From Stutzerimonas stutzeri (GTDB lineage: Bacteria; Pseudomonadota; Gammaproteobacteria; Pseudomonadales; Pseudomonadaceae), in contig NZ_JAMOII010000010.1 in the NCBI RefSeq assembly GCF_024448985.1, forward strand, positions 1-64,000: DNA of 64,000 bases. Reading direction: 5' to 3'. The notes beneath the pieces are model-generated. The model was not told the DNA's origin. It worked only from the letters and a program-made list of their open reading frames with translations, and did no database searches. Position 1 is the first letter of the stretch. Every line of letters begins with the position of its first letter. The translations under genes were made by a program, and so were the position numbers. Shown in pieces: positions 18,918-27,288 of the stretch.

Positions 18918-19615
18918 GGAAATCCTAACGTTAAGGACGAACGCGTCCGCTTAAAAATACGCGGACACCATCGCCCTTAATGCTGGAGTTCGGAAGGTGA
19001 CTTGGCTGGACGCTTACATTTCGCAAGCTCTTAAAACAGGTACGCAGCCAAGGTCGTCAACCTAGGGCCGATGATGCCAGGACATTGATGACACGAAACT
19101 TGGGGCTGGCCGGCGCCGCCGACCTGTTTGGTACACAACTAGGTAACGATGAGCTTGCTATTTTGGAGCTTGATCTCTACGCGGAACTGGCCAGCGTGCG
19201 TCCCTATGATGATGCCCTGCGGGCACTGGAAAGCCTTAAGAGAGCGGGGCTGAAAGTGGCGCTGTGCTCCAACTTGGCTACCCCCTATGCCATACCTGCC
19301 AAGTTGCTACTGCCTGAGTTTGACGCCTATGCCTGGAGCTTCGAGGTGGGCGCGATCAAACCGGAGCCAGCGATCTACGAACATCTGCTAAAGCGGTTGG
19401 GTTGCAAAGCGTCTTCCATTGCAATGATCGGCGATACATTGGAGGCCGATGTGTTCGGTCCCGAAAGGCTGGGAATGCATGGCTTCCACCTCCAGCGCGA
19501 TGCCATCCGTGGTCCTGACCGATTAGCTAGCCTGATCGAATTTGCAGACCACATTTTGGGCACGGGGACTGTCACTAGAACGTAGCACTAGCGCACATCG
19601 AGGTCGCCTCCAGCT

Positions 19616-19745
19616 ATCGGCCTTCAGTTCAAGCACTCACAACTCGCTTGTAGTGCTTTTCCTGACGATGGCGCTCCCAAAGTCCGTTCGCGCATTGGCC
19701 GCAGCGGTTGTGATCACTCAGGCATTCGTAGAGCTGATTGGTTAA
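19616..19745 (+). pseudogene. Remnant of an Acr3/SBF-like transporter C-terminus
   Basis: Encodes SSSTHNSLVVLFLTMALPKS and then VITQAFVELIG before a stop. It is clearly similar, in DNA and protein, to residues near the C-terminus of the intact carrier at 36112-37071 (SSGTRNSLVVLPLALALPES, VITQTLVELIG). Only about 120 bases remain. The rest of the 19746-19938 gap holds nothing that I recognise. Confidence 0.75.
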
Positions 19746-19938
19746 GCGGGGCTACCACCAACAGCGTGAAGGAAAGCCGATCAGTGCGGCTTCGTCTCGC
19801 TGATGGACTTTGCAGCCCACGTTCTACAATACCCACCATCCGCTAACGGCTAAAGCTGCGTCGCCAGTTTTAGCTGACGCCGCTAGACCCGGATGGCTTA
19901 GAGGCATGACGACGCCTTTTTCTGTAACGGGAGCTTCT

Positions 19939-20829
19939 TTAGCTCTTGAGCGCCAGAATACGCCGAGCGCCGTTTAGAACGATGAATCCCACAACGGTAC
20001 CGATAATCAGGTCTGGGTAGTTTGACCCAGTCCAAGCGACGAGCGCTCCGGCGACTATAACCCCCATGTTGATGACCACATCATTGGCGGAGAATATCCA
20101 GCTCGCTTTCATGTGAGCACCACCTTCCCGGTGTTTGGAAATCAGCAGCAAACAACCCGTGTTGGCGAGCAATGCCAGGAACGCGACGGCCATCATTATC
20201 AGCGACTCGGGCTCGCTGCCGAATATAAAGCGTCTGACCACCTCTACGAGCACGCCGAGGGCCAAAATCAGCTGGAGCACACCAGCAAGGTGTGCAGCAC
20301 GCACCTGCAGATTGACGCTGCGCCCAACCGCATAAAGGGCCAGGCCGTACACTGCCGCGTCAGCGAACATGTCGAGCGAATCGGCAATCAGACCTGCGGA
20401 CCTGGCGATCAGGCCAGCAGTCATCTCTACCACGAACATGAAGGCGTTGATGCCTAGCAGTAAACGTAGGGAGCGGGATTCCTGTGTAGAGTTCGCCGGA
20501 TTTTCGGCGGCTTTGATCATCTCTGGGTCTGCCGCGACAGTTTTCTGAAGAGTGGCGCCTAGCCCTAACGTCGCCAGCTTTTTGGTTATGGGCTCAACGG
20601 CACTGTCATGCATGACATCTAACCGACGGTCCGACAGATCAAAAGTCAGCTTCCGAACTCCGTCCAAACCATTCAGCGCCAAGCGGATCATTCGCTCTTC
20701 TGATGGACAATCCATCTTGGGCACGGCGTAAACACTGACCCATTGCCCCGTCGTATCGGAAGGGTTTTGCACATCGGCATCAGCGGCTGGCGTCGCATCG
20801 CAGCCGCAGGGACCATCGGACTTGCTCAT
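19939..20829 (-). CDS. CDF-type cation efflux protein with an N-terminal HMA-like domain
   Basis: 296 residues. The first 100 residues look like a degenerate heavy-metal-associated domain with VPKMDCPSEE (Cys41) in place of CxxC. Then come the six helices of a cation diffusion facilitator with motifs ADSLDMFADAA and SANDVVINMGVIVAG. Such proteins export divalent metals (Zn, Cd, Co, Pb) by proton exchange. It is divergent from a MerR-family regulator, with a MerR-type promoter between them, so it should be metal-induced through that regulator rather than through the cop-box. Confidence 0.85.
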   Translation of the reverse strand: MSKSDGPCGCDATPAADADVQNPSDTTGQWVSVYAVPKMDCPSEERMIRLALNGLDGVRKLTFDLSDRRLDVMHDSAVEPITKKLATLGLGATLQKTVAADPEMIKAAENPANSTQESRSLRLLLGINAFMFVVEMTAGLIARSAGLIADSLDMFADAAVYGLALYAVGRSVNLQVRAAHLAGVLQLILALGVLVEVVRRFIFGSEPESLIMMAVAFLALLANTGCLLLISKHREGGAHMKASWIFSANDVVINMGVIVAGALVAWTGSNYPDLIIGTVVGFIVLNGARRILALKS

Positions 20830-20862
20830 GATACGGCTCCACTTGAAATCGAAGATGGGATC

Positions 20863-20893
20863 ATTAAAAGCCTTATAGCTACTATAAGGTCAA
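20863..20893 (-). promoter_or_regulatory. MerR-type promoter/operator between the CDF gene and its regulator
   Basis: On the minus strand: -35 TTGACC (20888-20893), a 19-base spacer, -10 TTTAAT (20863-20868). The spacer holds a perfect dyad, CCTTATAG-CTA-CTATAAGG (20871-20889). An overlong 19-bp spacer centred on a dyad is the classic MerR-activated promoter design. Confidence 0.85.
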
Positions 20894-20921
20894 TAACGCA
20901 GAGCCGATGAGGATTCACACG

Positions 20922-21326
20922 ATGCGCATTGGTCAGTTAGCAAGGCTAATAGGGATTGATACACAGACGATCCGCTTCTATGAGCAGCAGGGCTTGTTGC
21001 CACCGCCTGATCGCCAGGCGAACGGCTATCGTGTCTACACCGAGAAGCATGGCGAGCGGCTAGCTTTCATCCGGCGCTGCCGAATCTTGAATCTGTCACT
21101 TCCAGAGATTCACGCACTCCAAAGCTACCAGGATGACCCTCGCCAGCCTTGTACGGCCGTCAATGCCTTACTCGATGATCACATTTCTCAAGTCAGATCC
21201 CAGATAACCGCTCTGCAATCACTCGAACGACAACTCGTTTCACTGCGGGCTAATTGCAACGATGGGCGGGAAGTTGAGGCTTGCGGCATTCTCGCCGGAA
21301 TTAGCGAGGACGCATGCATTAAATGA
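20922..21326 (+). CDS. MerR-family metal-responsive regulator (CadR/PbrR type)
   Basis: 134 residues from the ATG at 20922 (MRIGQLARL), preferred over 20907 because of GAGG at a good distance and family start position. N-terminal winged helix-turn-helix (GIDTQTIRFYEQQGLLPPP), dimerisation helix, and cysteines at PCTAV, NCNDG and EACG that match the three-Cys divalent metal site of CadR/PbrR/ZntR proteins. It should activate the divergent CDF gene when Cd, Pb or Zn binds. Confidence 0.88.
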   Translation: MRIGQLARLIGIDTQTIRFYEQQGLLPPPDRQANGYRVYTEKHGERLAFIRRCRILNLSLPEIHALQSYQDDPRQPCTAVNALLDDHISQVRSQITALQSLERQLVSLRANCNDGREVEACGILAGISEDACIK

Positions 21327-21448
21327 ACGGCGTTGGGGCTTGCGGGCCTGGTTACCCGGCCAACGCGCATGCCCTCGAAATGGTTGTTTGTCCCTGTGGT
21401 TTTTGCCCCTTCGTAGTGATGGCTGTCTCCGTGCGGTATCACTTTGAG

Positions 21449-22822
21449 TCAGGCCTGCCGAGGAAACGTGAGTTCAAACGTGGTCCGACCGTCTTTGCTG
21501 GCGACGGCCACGTGGCCTTTGTGGAGGTTCATCACTGAGCGGACAATCGCTAGCCCCAATCCTGCCCCGCGAGGTTGTATGCCGTTAACGCGGTAAAAGC
21601 GGTCGAACAGATGTGGGAGATGATCCGATTCGATAGTCGCGCCATGATTGGTGACAGCCAGCGAGACGATGTCTACGTCCTCCTCAAGGATCTTAAGTTC
21701 GACCGTACTGCCAGTATTTGAATGCCGCAGCGCGTTGGATAGCAGGTTGGAAATGGCCCGCTGGACCATAAGTCGATTTCCCAAAATCATGGCATCGCCC
21801 GTTACTGTCGTAGCGACTCCCGCTTCTTCGGCAAGGACTTCGAAGTATTCACATACGCGCCTCGCCTCGCTTCCTAAAGATAATTGTTCGAGCTTCAGTG
21901 CTGGGCTGGCGTGGCTGGCCTGGGCGAGAAACAGCATGTCTGACACGATTCGATCCATGCGTTCGAGTTCTTCAACCGACGACTCGATCACCTCCCGATA
22001 ATGCTCCTTGCTTCGCTCACGCACCAAAGTCACCTGCGCCTTGCCTATCAGGTTGTTCAGCGGAGTTTTTAACTCATGAGCCACATCGTCCGAGAATTGT
22101 GACAGTTGCTGAACGCCGTCATCGAGTCGATGAAGCATTACGTTGAGGCTGTGCGCCAATGCCTGGAGCTCTTGCGGAAGCCGATCGGTGCGGATTCGAG
22201 GTGATAGATCCTGTGTAGATACCTTAGTCGCCAAGGCCCGGAACTTGCGAAGCGGCCGCAAGCCATTTTGGGCGATTAGCCATCCAGCCAATCCGATCAA
22301 TATCAGTAGCATCGGCACGGTCACTAAGGCCGAGCGCAGGAATGCAGCCACCAGCCGTTGATCGGCACTGCGATCTTGCGAAAGTAAAAGCGTCATTGGA
22401 GCCAGTCCCGGGACTTGGATTTGCTTGCGCCCGGTTAGCATCTGCACGCCATCTTTCGTTGTCCAGCCAAGATAGTCGCCGTCCCTGCTCACGAGATCCA
22501 GCTGCTGCGGCGCATTGGCGAATCGGCCGATACTGAAAATGGGTGATTTCGCTGTATCGCCGATGACCGTAATCGAAAGGTTGTCATGGCCGAGTACGGT
22601 ATCGCTCAATGCGTGTTGCCAGGAGCGGCCCATACGGGCTTTGGTGTCTTCGAGGAGTCCATGATCGATCTGAGAGAGCTTGGCCGTCACTTCCTCCTGG
22701 GCGCGCAGTTCCAGTTGGCGCACCAGTACCCAGTAGCTCAGTGCAATCAGCAGCGCGACCAAAGCGGCGCCGGTCAGTGTGATTTGAAGCGCGAGACGCG
22801 ATGCGAGGCTGAGTGGCTTCAA
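21449..22822 (-). CDS. copS: Heavy-metal sensor histidine kinase (CopS/CusS/CzcS type)
   Basis: 457 residues from a TTG at 22822 that overlaps the regulator stop (TTGA), the start that fits the operon. First membrane helix at about 15-35, periplasmic domain to about 160, second helix at about 165-185, HAMP, H box AHELKTPL with His249, N box (SNLLSNALRHS) and G boxes (GAGLGLAIVRS). Membrane kinase that senses periplasmic metal and phosphorylates the regulator before it. Copper is the likely signal from context, but zinc/cadmium (CzcS) is possible. Confidence 0.87.
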   Translation of the reverse strand: MKPLSLASRLALQITLTGAALVALLIALSYWVLVRQLELRAQEEVTAKLSQIDHGLLEDTKARMGRSWQHALSDTVLGHDNLSITVIGDTAKSPIFSIGRFANAPQQLDLVSRDGDYLGWTTKDGVQMLTGRKQIQVPGLAPMTLLLSQDRSADQRLVAAFLRSALVTVPMLLILIGLAGWLIAQNGLRPLRKFRALATKVSTQDLSPRIRTDRLPQELQALAHSLNVMLHRLDDGVQQLSQFSDDVAHELKTPLNNLIGKAQVTLVRERSKEHYREVIESSVEELERMDRIVSDMLFLAQASHASPALKLEQLSLGSEARRVCEYFEVLAEEAGVATTVTGDAMILGNRLMVQRAISNLLSNALRHSNTGSTVELKILEEDVDIVSLAVTNHGATIESDHLPHLFDRFYRVNGIQPRGAGLGLAIVRSVMNLHKGHVAVASKDGRTTFELTFPRQA

Positions 22823-23493
22823 GGCCGCGCCTCCAGCACGTAGCCCACACCCCGGATGGTGTGTATCAGGCGATCGCCGAAGGGTTCGTCCACTTTCATC
22901 CGCAGGCGACGAATCGCAACATCCACCACATTGGTATCGCAGTCGAAATTGATGTCCCACACCATGGCAGTTATTTCCGTACGCGTGAGGACTTCGCCAG
23001 TCCGGCGCATGAGCAGATGCAATAACGCAAATTCTTTGCTGGTGAGGTCGATACGCTGACCGCTCCGGTAAGCCCTATGCCGGGCCGGGTCCAGTTCGAG
23101 GTCGGCTACACGCAGGTTGCTCGGAAGTGTGACTGCCTCGCCTCGCCGCAACAGTGTCCGGATACGGGCAAGCAGCTCGGGGAACTGGAACGGCTTGACC
23201 AGATAGTCGTCGGCGCCCGATTCCAAGCCGCGGACTTTTTGCTCTAAGCGGCCATTGGCAGTCAGCATGATGACGCGTGTCTGCTTACGCCGCCTGATGA
23301 GTTCGAGAACCTCCCACCCATCCATGGTTGGCAGATTCACATCTAGCAGCACGATGTCATAGTCGTTCTGCAGTGCCAGGTGAAACCCATCGAGGCCATC
23401 ACTTACGCAATCGACCAAGTAACCACATTCGATAAGACCCTGCTGCAAGTATTCCGCAGCTTTGATCTCGTCTTCGACAACCAGGATGCGCAT
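22819..23493 (-). CDS. copR: OmpR-family metal response regulator (CopR/CusR/CzcR type)
   Basis: 224 residues from the ATG at 23493 (MRILVVEDE); a TTG 45 bases upstream is less likely. Receiver domain with phospho-acceptor Asp51 (VLLDVNLP) and Lys in YLVKPF, then a winged-helix DNA-binding domain (LTSKEFALLHLLMRR, TNVVDVAIRRLRMKVD). It is the only response regulator in the window and so the best candidate to bind the TTACA-N4-TGT(A/C)A dyads. A degenerate dyad lies upstream of its own gene. Confidence 0.9.
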   Translation of the reverse strand: MRILVVEDEIKAAEYLQQGLIECGYLVDCVSDGLDGFHLALQNDYDIVLLDVNLPTMDGWEVLELIRRRKQTRVIMLTANGRLEQKVRGLESGADDYLVKPFQFPELLARIRTLLRRGEAVTLPSNLRVADLELDPARHRAYRSGQRIDLTSKEFALLHLLMRRTGEVLTRTEITAMVWDINFDCDTNVVDVAIRRLRMKVDEPFGDRLIHTIRGVGYVLEARP

Positions 23494-23665
23494 GTTTTGA
23501 GGTAACTCGGCAAGGAGGTGCGCGGTAAGCGGAACCAAAAAAATCCATGTAGTAACTAGGTCAAGACGAAAGCGGCTTGGCTCTAGCGTGAAAGGCAGAG
23601 GCGAAAAGATCTGCCCAGGGAAGCGGGAAGCACTTTAACGCGGTAAAAGCCCTGTGAGGGCTATC

Positions 23666-23679
23666 TTGCGAATTTGTAA
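23666..23679. promoter_or_regulatory. Degenerate cop-box upstream of copRS
   Basis: TTGCG-AATT-TGTAA: one perfect half-site and one 3-of-5 half-site, 172 bases from the copR ATG. Weak autoregulation site at best. The 23494-23813 gap otherwise holds only the terminator at 23733-23752. Confidence 0.35.
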
Positions 23680-23732
23680 TCTACCGGTCATTTGGTTGAC
23701 CCGCAGCGCGAGCGGGTGCACCAAACGAAAAA

Positions 23733-23752
23733 AGGCGCCCTGATGGGCGCCT
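23733..23752 (-). terminator. Rho-independent terminator of the OprD-family porin gene
   Basis: On the minus strand AGGCGCCC-ATCA-GGGCGCCT followed by a T-run, 62 bases after the porin stop. It separates the porin from copRS. Confidence 0.9.
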
Positions 23753-23813
23753 GAAACACATCTTCAAACCAAGGGAGCAAAACTAAAGAAGATGTGGTGT
23801 TGCTCATGGTGTT

Positions 23814-25133
23814 TCACAAGATCGAGAGAGGGTACTCGGCGATGAATCGGACCTCATCGAGGTCGGACTCGAAAGCAGTCGCCCGCGTGGTAGCCTGGCG
23901 CACCCGCAGAGACAAATCCTTGAGAGAGCCAGTCTGTACAACGTAGCGGGCTTCGACGTCGCGTTCCCAGCGGTTCTGTCCCGTCAGCGGCGCACCGTTA
24001 TCGTCTTGGCGCATGTACACCTCGTTCGCGTTGCTGTAATCGGCGCCCCAACCGCGGGCGTAGCGGGTCATGAAAGTAAGCCCGGGTATGCCGTACTCCG
24101 CCATGTTCAGGTCGTAGCGCAGCATCCAGGACTGCTCTTTAGGTGAGTTGAAATCACTGTACTGAATGGAGTTGTTCAGGTAGATCGAGTCCGCCTGGCG
24201 CAAGTAGTCAAAGTCGTTGTTACCGTTGTTTCGCTGATACGACGCCGTGACGGTGTGCGCGCCGAAGGCGACACCCAGGCTGGAGCTCCAGATGTTGTTG
24301 TTGAACTCGCCCAGCAACTCACGGCCTTCGTCGGTTGCCTTGTAATAGTTGAAGCTGGCCAGCAGCGCGACGATATCGGAGAGCGGATAGGTGGCCGACG
24401 CACCGAAGTAATGCTGGTTCCAGGCATCTTTGAGGCGGCTGGTGTACAGGCTAAGACTGATATTTTCATTCACGCTGTAGTCACCGCCTGCGTAGCCGAG
24501 CCAAGGCGCGTCTACGCCCCCGCCGTAGAAGGTGACGAAGTCTTCGTTCATGTTACTGGTGTTGGGCTGGCTCATCGCGTGCAAGCGGCCTCCCTGAAGG
24601 GTGAGGTCGTCCAGCGAGTTGTTCACAACGGTGACACCCTTGAAAGACTCCGGCAGCAGCCGAGAGTCGCCGAAGTGCACGACAGGTGTAGTGGGAAATA
24701 CATCGCCGGCCTTGATCTCGGTGTCCAGCAAGCGTGCTTTCACCGCGCCCCCCACCCGTGTGAAGTCATCCTCAGGATCGCCAGCGCTGTCGTGGGGAAG
24801 CAGGTCGATGCTGCCGCCCACACCGGAGCGCCCCGAACCGGAGTCGAGCTTGAGGCCGAGCATGGCGAAAGCGTCGAAGCCAATCCCTACCGAGCCTTGG
24901 GTATATCCGGACTCGAAGAAGGCCATCAATCCGTGGGCCCATTCCTCGGAGTAGCCATTGCCGGCGGCACTCTCACCGTCGCGAAAATCCCGATTGAAAT
25001 AGAAGTTGCGATTTATCAGCGATAGCGTGCTGCCTTCGATGAAGCCCTCGGCTGTTTCCGATTGGGCAAAGACCGGGGCGCTGCCCAATGCCAGTGAAAG
25101 GGCTGTCAGCGAAAAAACGGCCTTTTTGCTCAT
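23814..25133 (-). CDS. OprD-family outer membrane porin
   Basis: 439 residues with a signal peptide (cleaved after FAQ, about 24) and the alternating beta pattern of an 18-strand OprD porin, starting FIEGSTLSLINRNFYFNRDF and ending in a hydrophobic strand. OprD-type porins let small solutes in, and in P. aeruginosa the metal regulator CzcR/CopR represses oprD. The gene is divergent from czcICBA and a cop-box lies between them, 158 bases from its start. Substrate unknown. Confidence 0.88.
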   Translation of the reverse strand: MSKKAVFSLTALSLALGSAPVFAQSETAEGFIEGSTLSLINRNFYFNRDFRDGESAAGNGYSEEWAHGLMAFFESGYTQGSVGIGFDAFAMLGLKLDSGSGRSGVGGSIDLLPHDSAGDPEDDFTRVGGAVKARLLDTEIKAGDVFPTTPVVHFGDSRLLPESFKGVTVVNNSLDDLTLQGGRLHAMSQPNTSNMNEDFVTFYGGGVDAPWLGYAGGDYSVNENISLSLYTSRLKDAWNQHYFGASATYPLSDIVALLASFNYYKATDEGRELLGEFNNNIWSSSLGVAFGAHTVTASYQRNNGNNDFDYLRQADSIYLNNSIQYSDFNSPKEQSWMLRYDLNMAEYGIPGLTFMTRYARGWGADYSNANEVYMRQDDNGAPLTGQNRWERDVEARYVVQTGSLKDLSLRVRQATTRATAFESDLDEVRFIAEYPLSIL

Positions 25134-25291
25134 GATGATGCTCCTTATGTACGGCAGGTCAGTGCTCGAATGACGCCTTTCGCCTTTTTGTTTTTAGCGC
25201 TTGGCCATGTTCTTCCCCTAGAGATGACGGCAGGATTAGCGGCAAATGACTATTTTGTAATCTGAGGAAGCCCAATCGCGCACTCCTTCGA

Positions 25292-25305
25292 TTACAGATT
25301 TGTAA
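25292..25305. promoter_or_regulatory. cop-box-like dyad between the porin gene and czcICBA
   Basis: Perfect TTACA-GATT-TGTAA. A second, degenerate copy (TGACT-ATTT-TGTAA) is at 25247-25260. Both lie in the divergent promoter region (25134-25533), so they could control either side. Confidence 0.7.
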
Positions 25306-25533
25306 TGTTGCGGTCACCAGGTCGTTATCCACACTTATTTAAAGTCACCACCCCATAGCCATCAGCTATCTCGCCGGCTTGGCAAGGCTGATAAAAACGC
25401 TTTCGTGTATTTGTCTACTAAATTCAGGGCGAATCACTATCGCAGTAGAGGCGCATGTGTTTCGCGTCTTGGCGGGGGTAGTTCTTATGATTGGATTCGA
25501 CATCTAAACCAGGAAGTCATCGTTTTGCCTTGG

Positions 25534-25914
25534 ATGAGAAAAATAGTTTTGCTGATGTTGCTAGCCTTGTTCCCATTGCAATCATCATGGGCAGTTGTTA
25601 GCACGAGCTGCAGTCATGAGGATGGTTCGGCAGCAAATCATCTTGGACATCACGAACATCCGCACGAGTCTCTGGGTACTGACGAGGAAGGATCGTCAAA
25701 AGCCGCAAAAAAAATCAGTCTGGATGGAGACTGTGTCTTTCATGGCGACCATATCAAGCCGCTTATAACGAAAGGGATCTGTCCTGGTTCGGTATTATCA
25801 ATGAGCTTGAAACCGTTTCCTTCTGCTAGCTACGCATCGGCTGAAGCGGGGCGTCCTGAGAAACCTAATTGGCGCATCGGTGCAAAACCGGTGGGACGCC
25901 AAAGTAACCAGTAA
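25534..25914 (+). CDS. czcI: CzcI-like small periplasmic protein
   Basis: 126 residues from the ATG at 25534, which starts a signal peptide (RKIVLLMLLALFPLQSSWA). The mature part has CSHEDG, HLGHHEHPHE and a second Cys/His patch (DGDCVFHGDH). The start, size and place before czcC match CzcI, a small protein said to modulate czcCBA expression. The longer in-frame start at 25405 lacks a signal peptide and is rejected. Confidence 0.8.
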   Translation: MRKIVLLMLLALFPLQSSWAVVSTSCSHEDGSAANHLGHHEHPHESLGTDEEGSSKAAKKISLDGDCVFHGDHIKPLITKGICPGSVLSMSLKPFPSASYASAEAGRPEKPNWRIGAKPVGRQSNQ

Positions 25915-25972
25915 GCGCCATTTATCTGTATCTGACGTCTCACCGAACCTTCCCTTTTTTTAGGAGATTTCG

Positions 25973-27280
25973 GTGCGAAAAGCTCTTTTCTCGCTGGGGT
26001 TGACGACGTTGTCGTGCAATCTCGCCTTTGCGCAACCCTTAGAGTTGCCGACCTTCACACAGACCTTACCTGTCGGTGTGTCAAATACATTCCCCGTTGA
26101 GTCTGTCGAATCCATAAGCTTTCTACGCGCCTTGGAACTCGCTAGCTCTGCAAGCCCTGAACTGGCTGTTGCAAGACGTGAGCTGGCTGCTTCTCGCGCA
26201 TTAATTAGCCAAGCCGGAGCACGTCCGAATCCAATATTGTCCGCTAGCCAGGAGGGAATCCGGGGCGATGCCCCGGAGACCACGCTTGAACTGAGCCAAG
26301 AAATAGAGCTGGGTGGTAAACGTTCGGCTCGTATTGAGGCGGCGCAACGAGCCTTGGACGTAGCAGCTGCTGACCTACAGGACGCCCAAGCTCGACTGAG
26401 GGGGGCAGTGATGGGCGCGTACTACGATGTGCTTACTGCTCAAGAACGGCTGGACCTCGCTCAGGCTGCTTCAAAGCTTGCGAAGCAAGCAGTGAACGTG
26501 GCCAATCGACGTGTGAGGGCCGGCATGGTTTCTCCCGTAGAGGAAACCCGGGCGCGGGTTGCGGCTACTGGAGTGCAAGTAGAGCTTGCCCAGGCCACAG
26601 CTGAACTCGAAGCTGCGCGCACTCGGCTGGCGGCCAACTGGGGAAATCCACAGCCACGCTTTGAGCGAGTAAAAGAGCCGGCAGAGGCAGTGCCTCCTCT
26701 TCCCGAGCTAGCTGAGCTTTATAGCCGTTTGAACGATTCCGCCCAACTAACCCGCGCGCGTCGGGAGGCTGAAAGACGTCGGGCTGCGTTAAAGCTGGAA
26801 AGGACGAATCGCTTTTCTAACGTGACGGTTAGCGTAGGTGCCCAACGCTCAGATGAATATAACGGCACGCTGGGATTGGTGAGTATCTCGATGCCCCTGC
26901 CGTTGTTTGATCGAAACCAAGGCAACATCGGAGCAGCGCAGGAACGGGCCTACCAGGCGCAGGACGAGCTCAACGCCGTCCATATACGCCTGAAAAGCGA
27001 ACTTTCCCAAGCGCACATGCGGCTGCGCACTGCTCGCCAGCAGTTTGAACTGTTGCGCAACGATATGCTCCCCAGTGCCCAAAGCGCTTATGAAGCTGCC
27101 AGCAAGGGGTTCGAACTTGGAAAATTCACGTTCCTTGACGTACTGGATGCTCAACGCACGCTTTTCCAAGCCCGATCTCAGTATCTGTCTGCGCTATCAC
27201 AAGCTAACCAGGCGGCGGCAGAAATCTCGCGAATTGTCGGAGATGGGTCGGCCGTTATCACCTCGGCCACTCAGCCATAG
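25973..27280 (+). CDS. czcC: CzcC: outer membrane factor of the Co/Zn/Cd pump
   Basis: 435 residues from a GTG with AGGAG upstream. Signal peptide ends near LAFAQ. The TolC-type repeat is seen as SFLRALELASSASPELAVAR and again as TFLDVLDAQRTLFQARSQYL. It forms the outer membrane channel. 58 bases after czcI. Confidence 0.92.
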   Translation: MRKALFSLGLTTLSCNLAFAQPLELPTFTQTLPVGVSNTFPVESVESISFLRALELASSASPELAVARRELAASRALISQAGARPNPILSASQEGIRGDAPETTLELSQEIELGGKRSARIEAAQRALDVAAADLQDAQARLRGAVMGAYYDVLTAQERLDLAQAASKLAKQAVNVANRRVRAGMVSPVEETRARVAATGVQVELAQATAELEAARTRLAANWGNPQPRFERVKEPAEAVPPLPELAELYSRLNDSAQLTRARREAERRRAALKLERTNRFSNVTVSVGAQRSDEYNGTLGLVSISMPLPLFDRNQGNIGAAQERAYQAQDELNAVHIRLKSELSQAHMRLRTARQQFELLRNDMLPSAQSAYEAASKGFELGKFTFLDVLDAQRTLFQARSQYLSALSQANQAAAEISRIVGDGSAVITSATQP

Positions 27281-27288
27281 GAATCCAT

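Larger units (their letters stand above)
16628..19017 (-). mobile_element. Complete IS66-family insertion sequence
   Basis: 2390 bp with terminal inverted repeats starting GTAAGCGTC at both ends (about 21 of 27 bases match). It is flanked by an 8-bp direct repeat, ATTTCGCA, at 16620-16627 and 19018-19025, the target-site duplication length typical of IS66. It carries the three genes tnpA, tnpB and tnpC, all apparently intact, so it could be active. Confidence 0.95.
16555..19585 (+). pseudogene. HAD-family hydrolase gene split by IS66
   Basis: The 5' part (16555-16627, probable TTG start) encodes EAVIFDVYGTLLQISERRRP, the HAD nucleophile motif. The frame resumes after the insertion at 19018 with RKLLKQVRSQGRQPRADDAR and runs to 19585, including the lysine motif (AIKPEPAIYEH) and the acidic motif (MIGDTLEADVFG). 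Without the IS and one target-site copy the frame is continuous. The intact enzyme would be a haloacid dehalogenase-like phosphatase. The part from the ATG at 19085 lacks the catalytic Asp, so it should be inactive. Confidence 0.9.

Noticed and set aside
21449-22960. 503-residue version of the CopS-like kinase
   Set aside because: The first 46 residues overlap the regulator gene in another frame and look random; the TTG at 22822 overlapping the regulator stop is the natural start.
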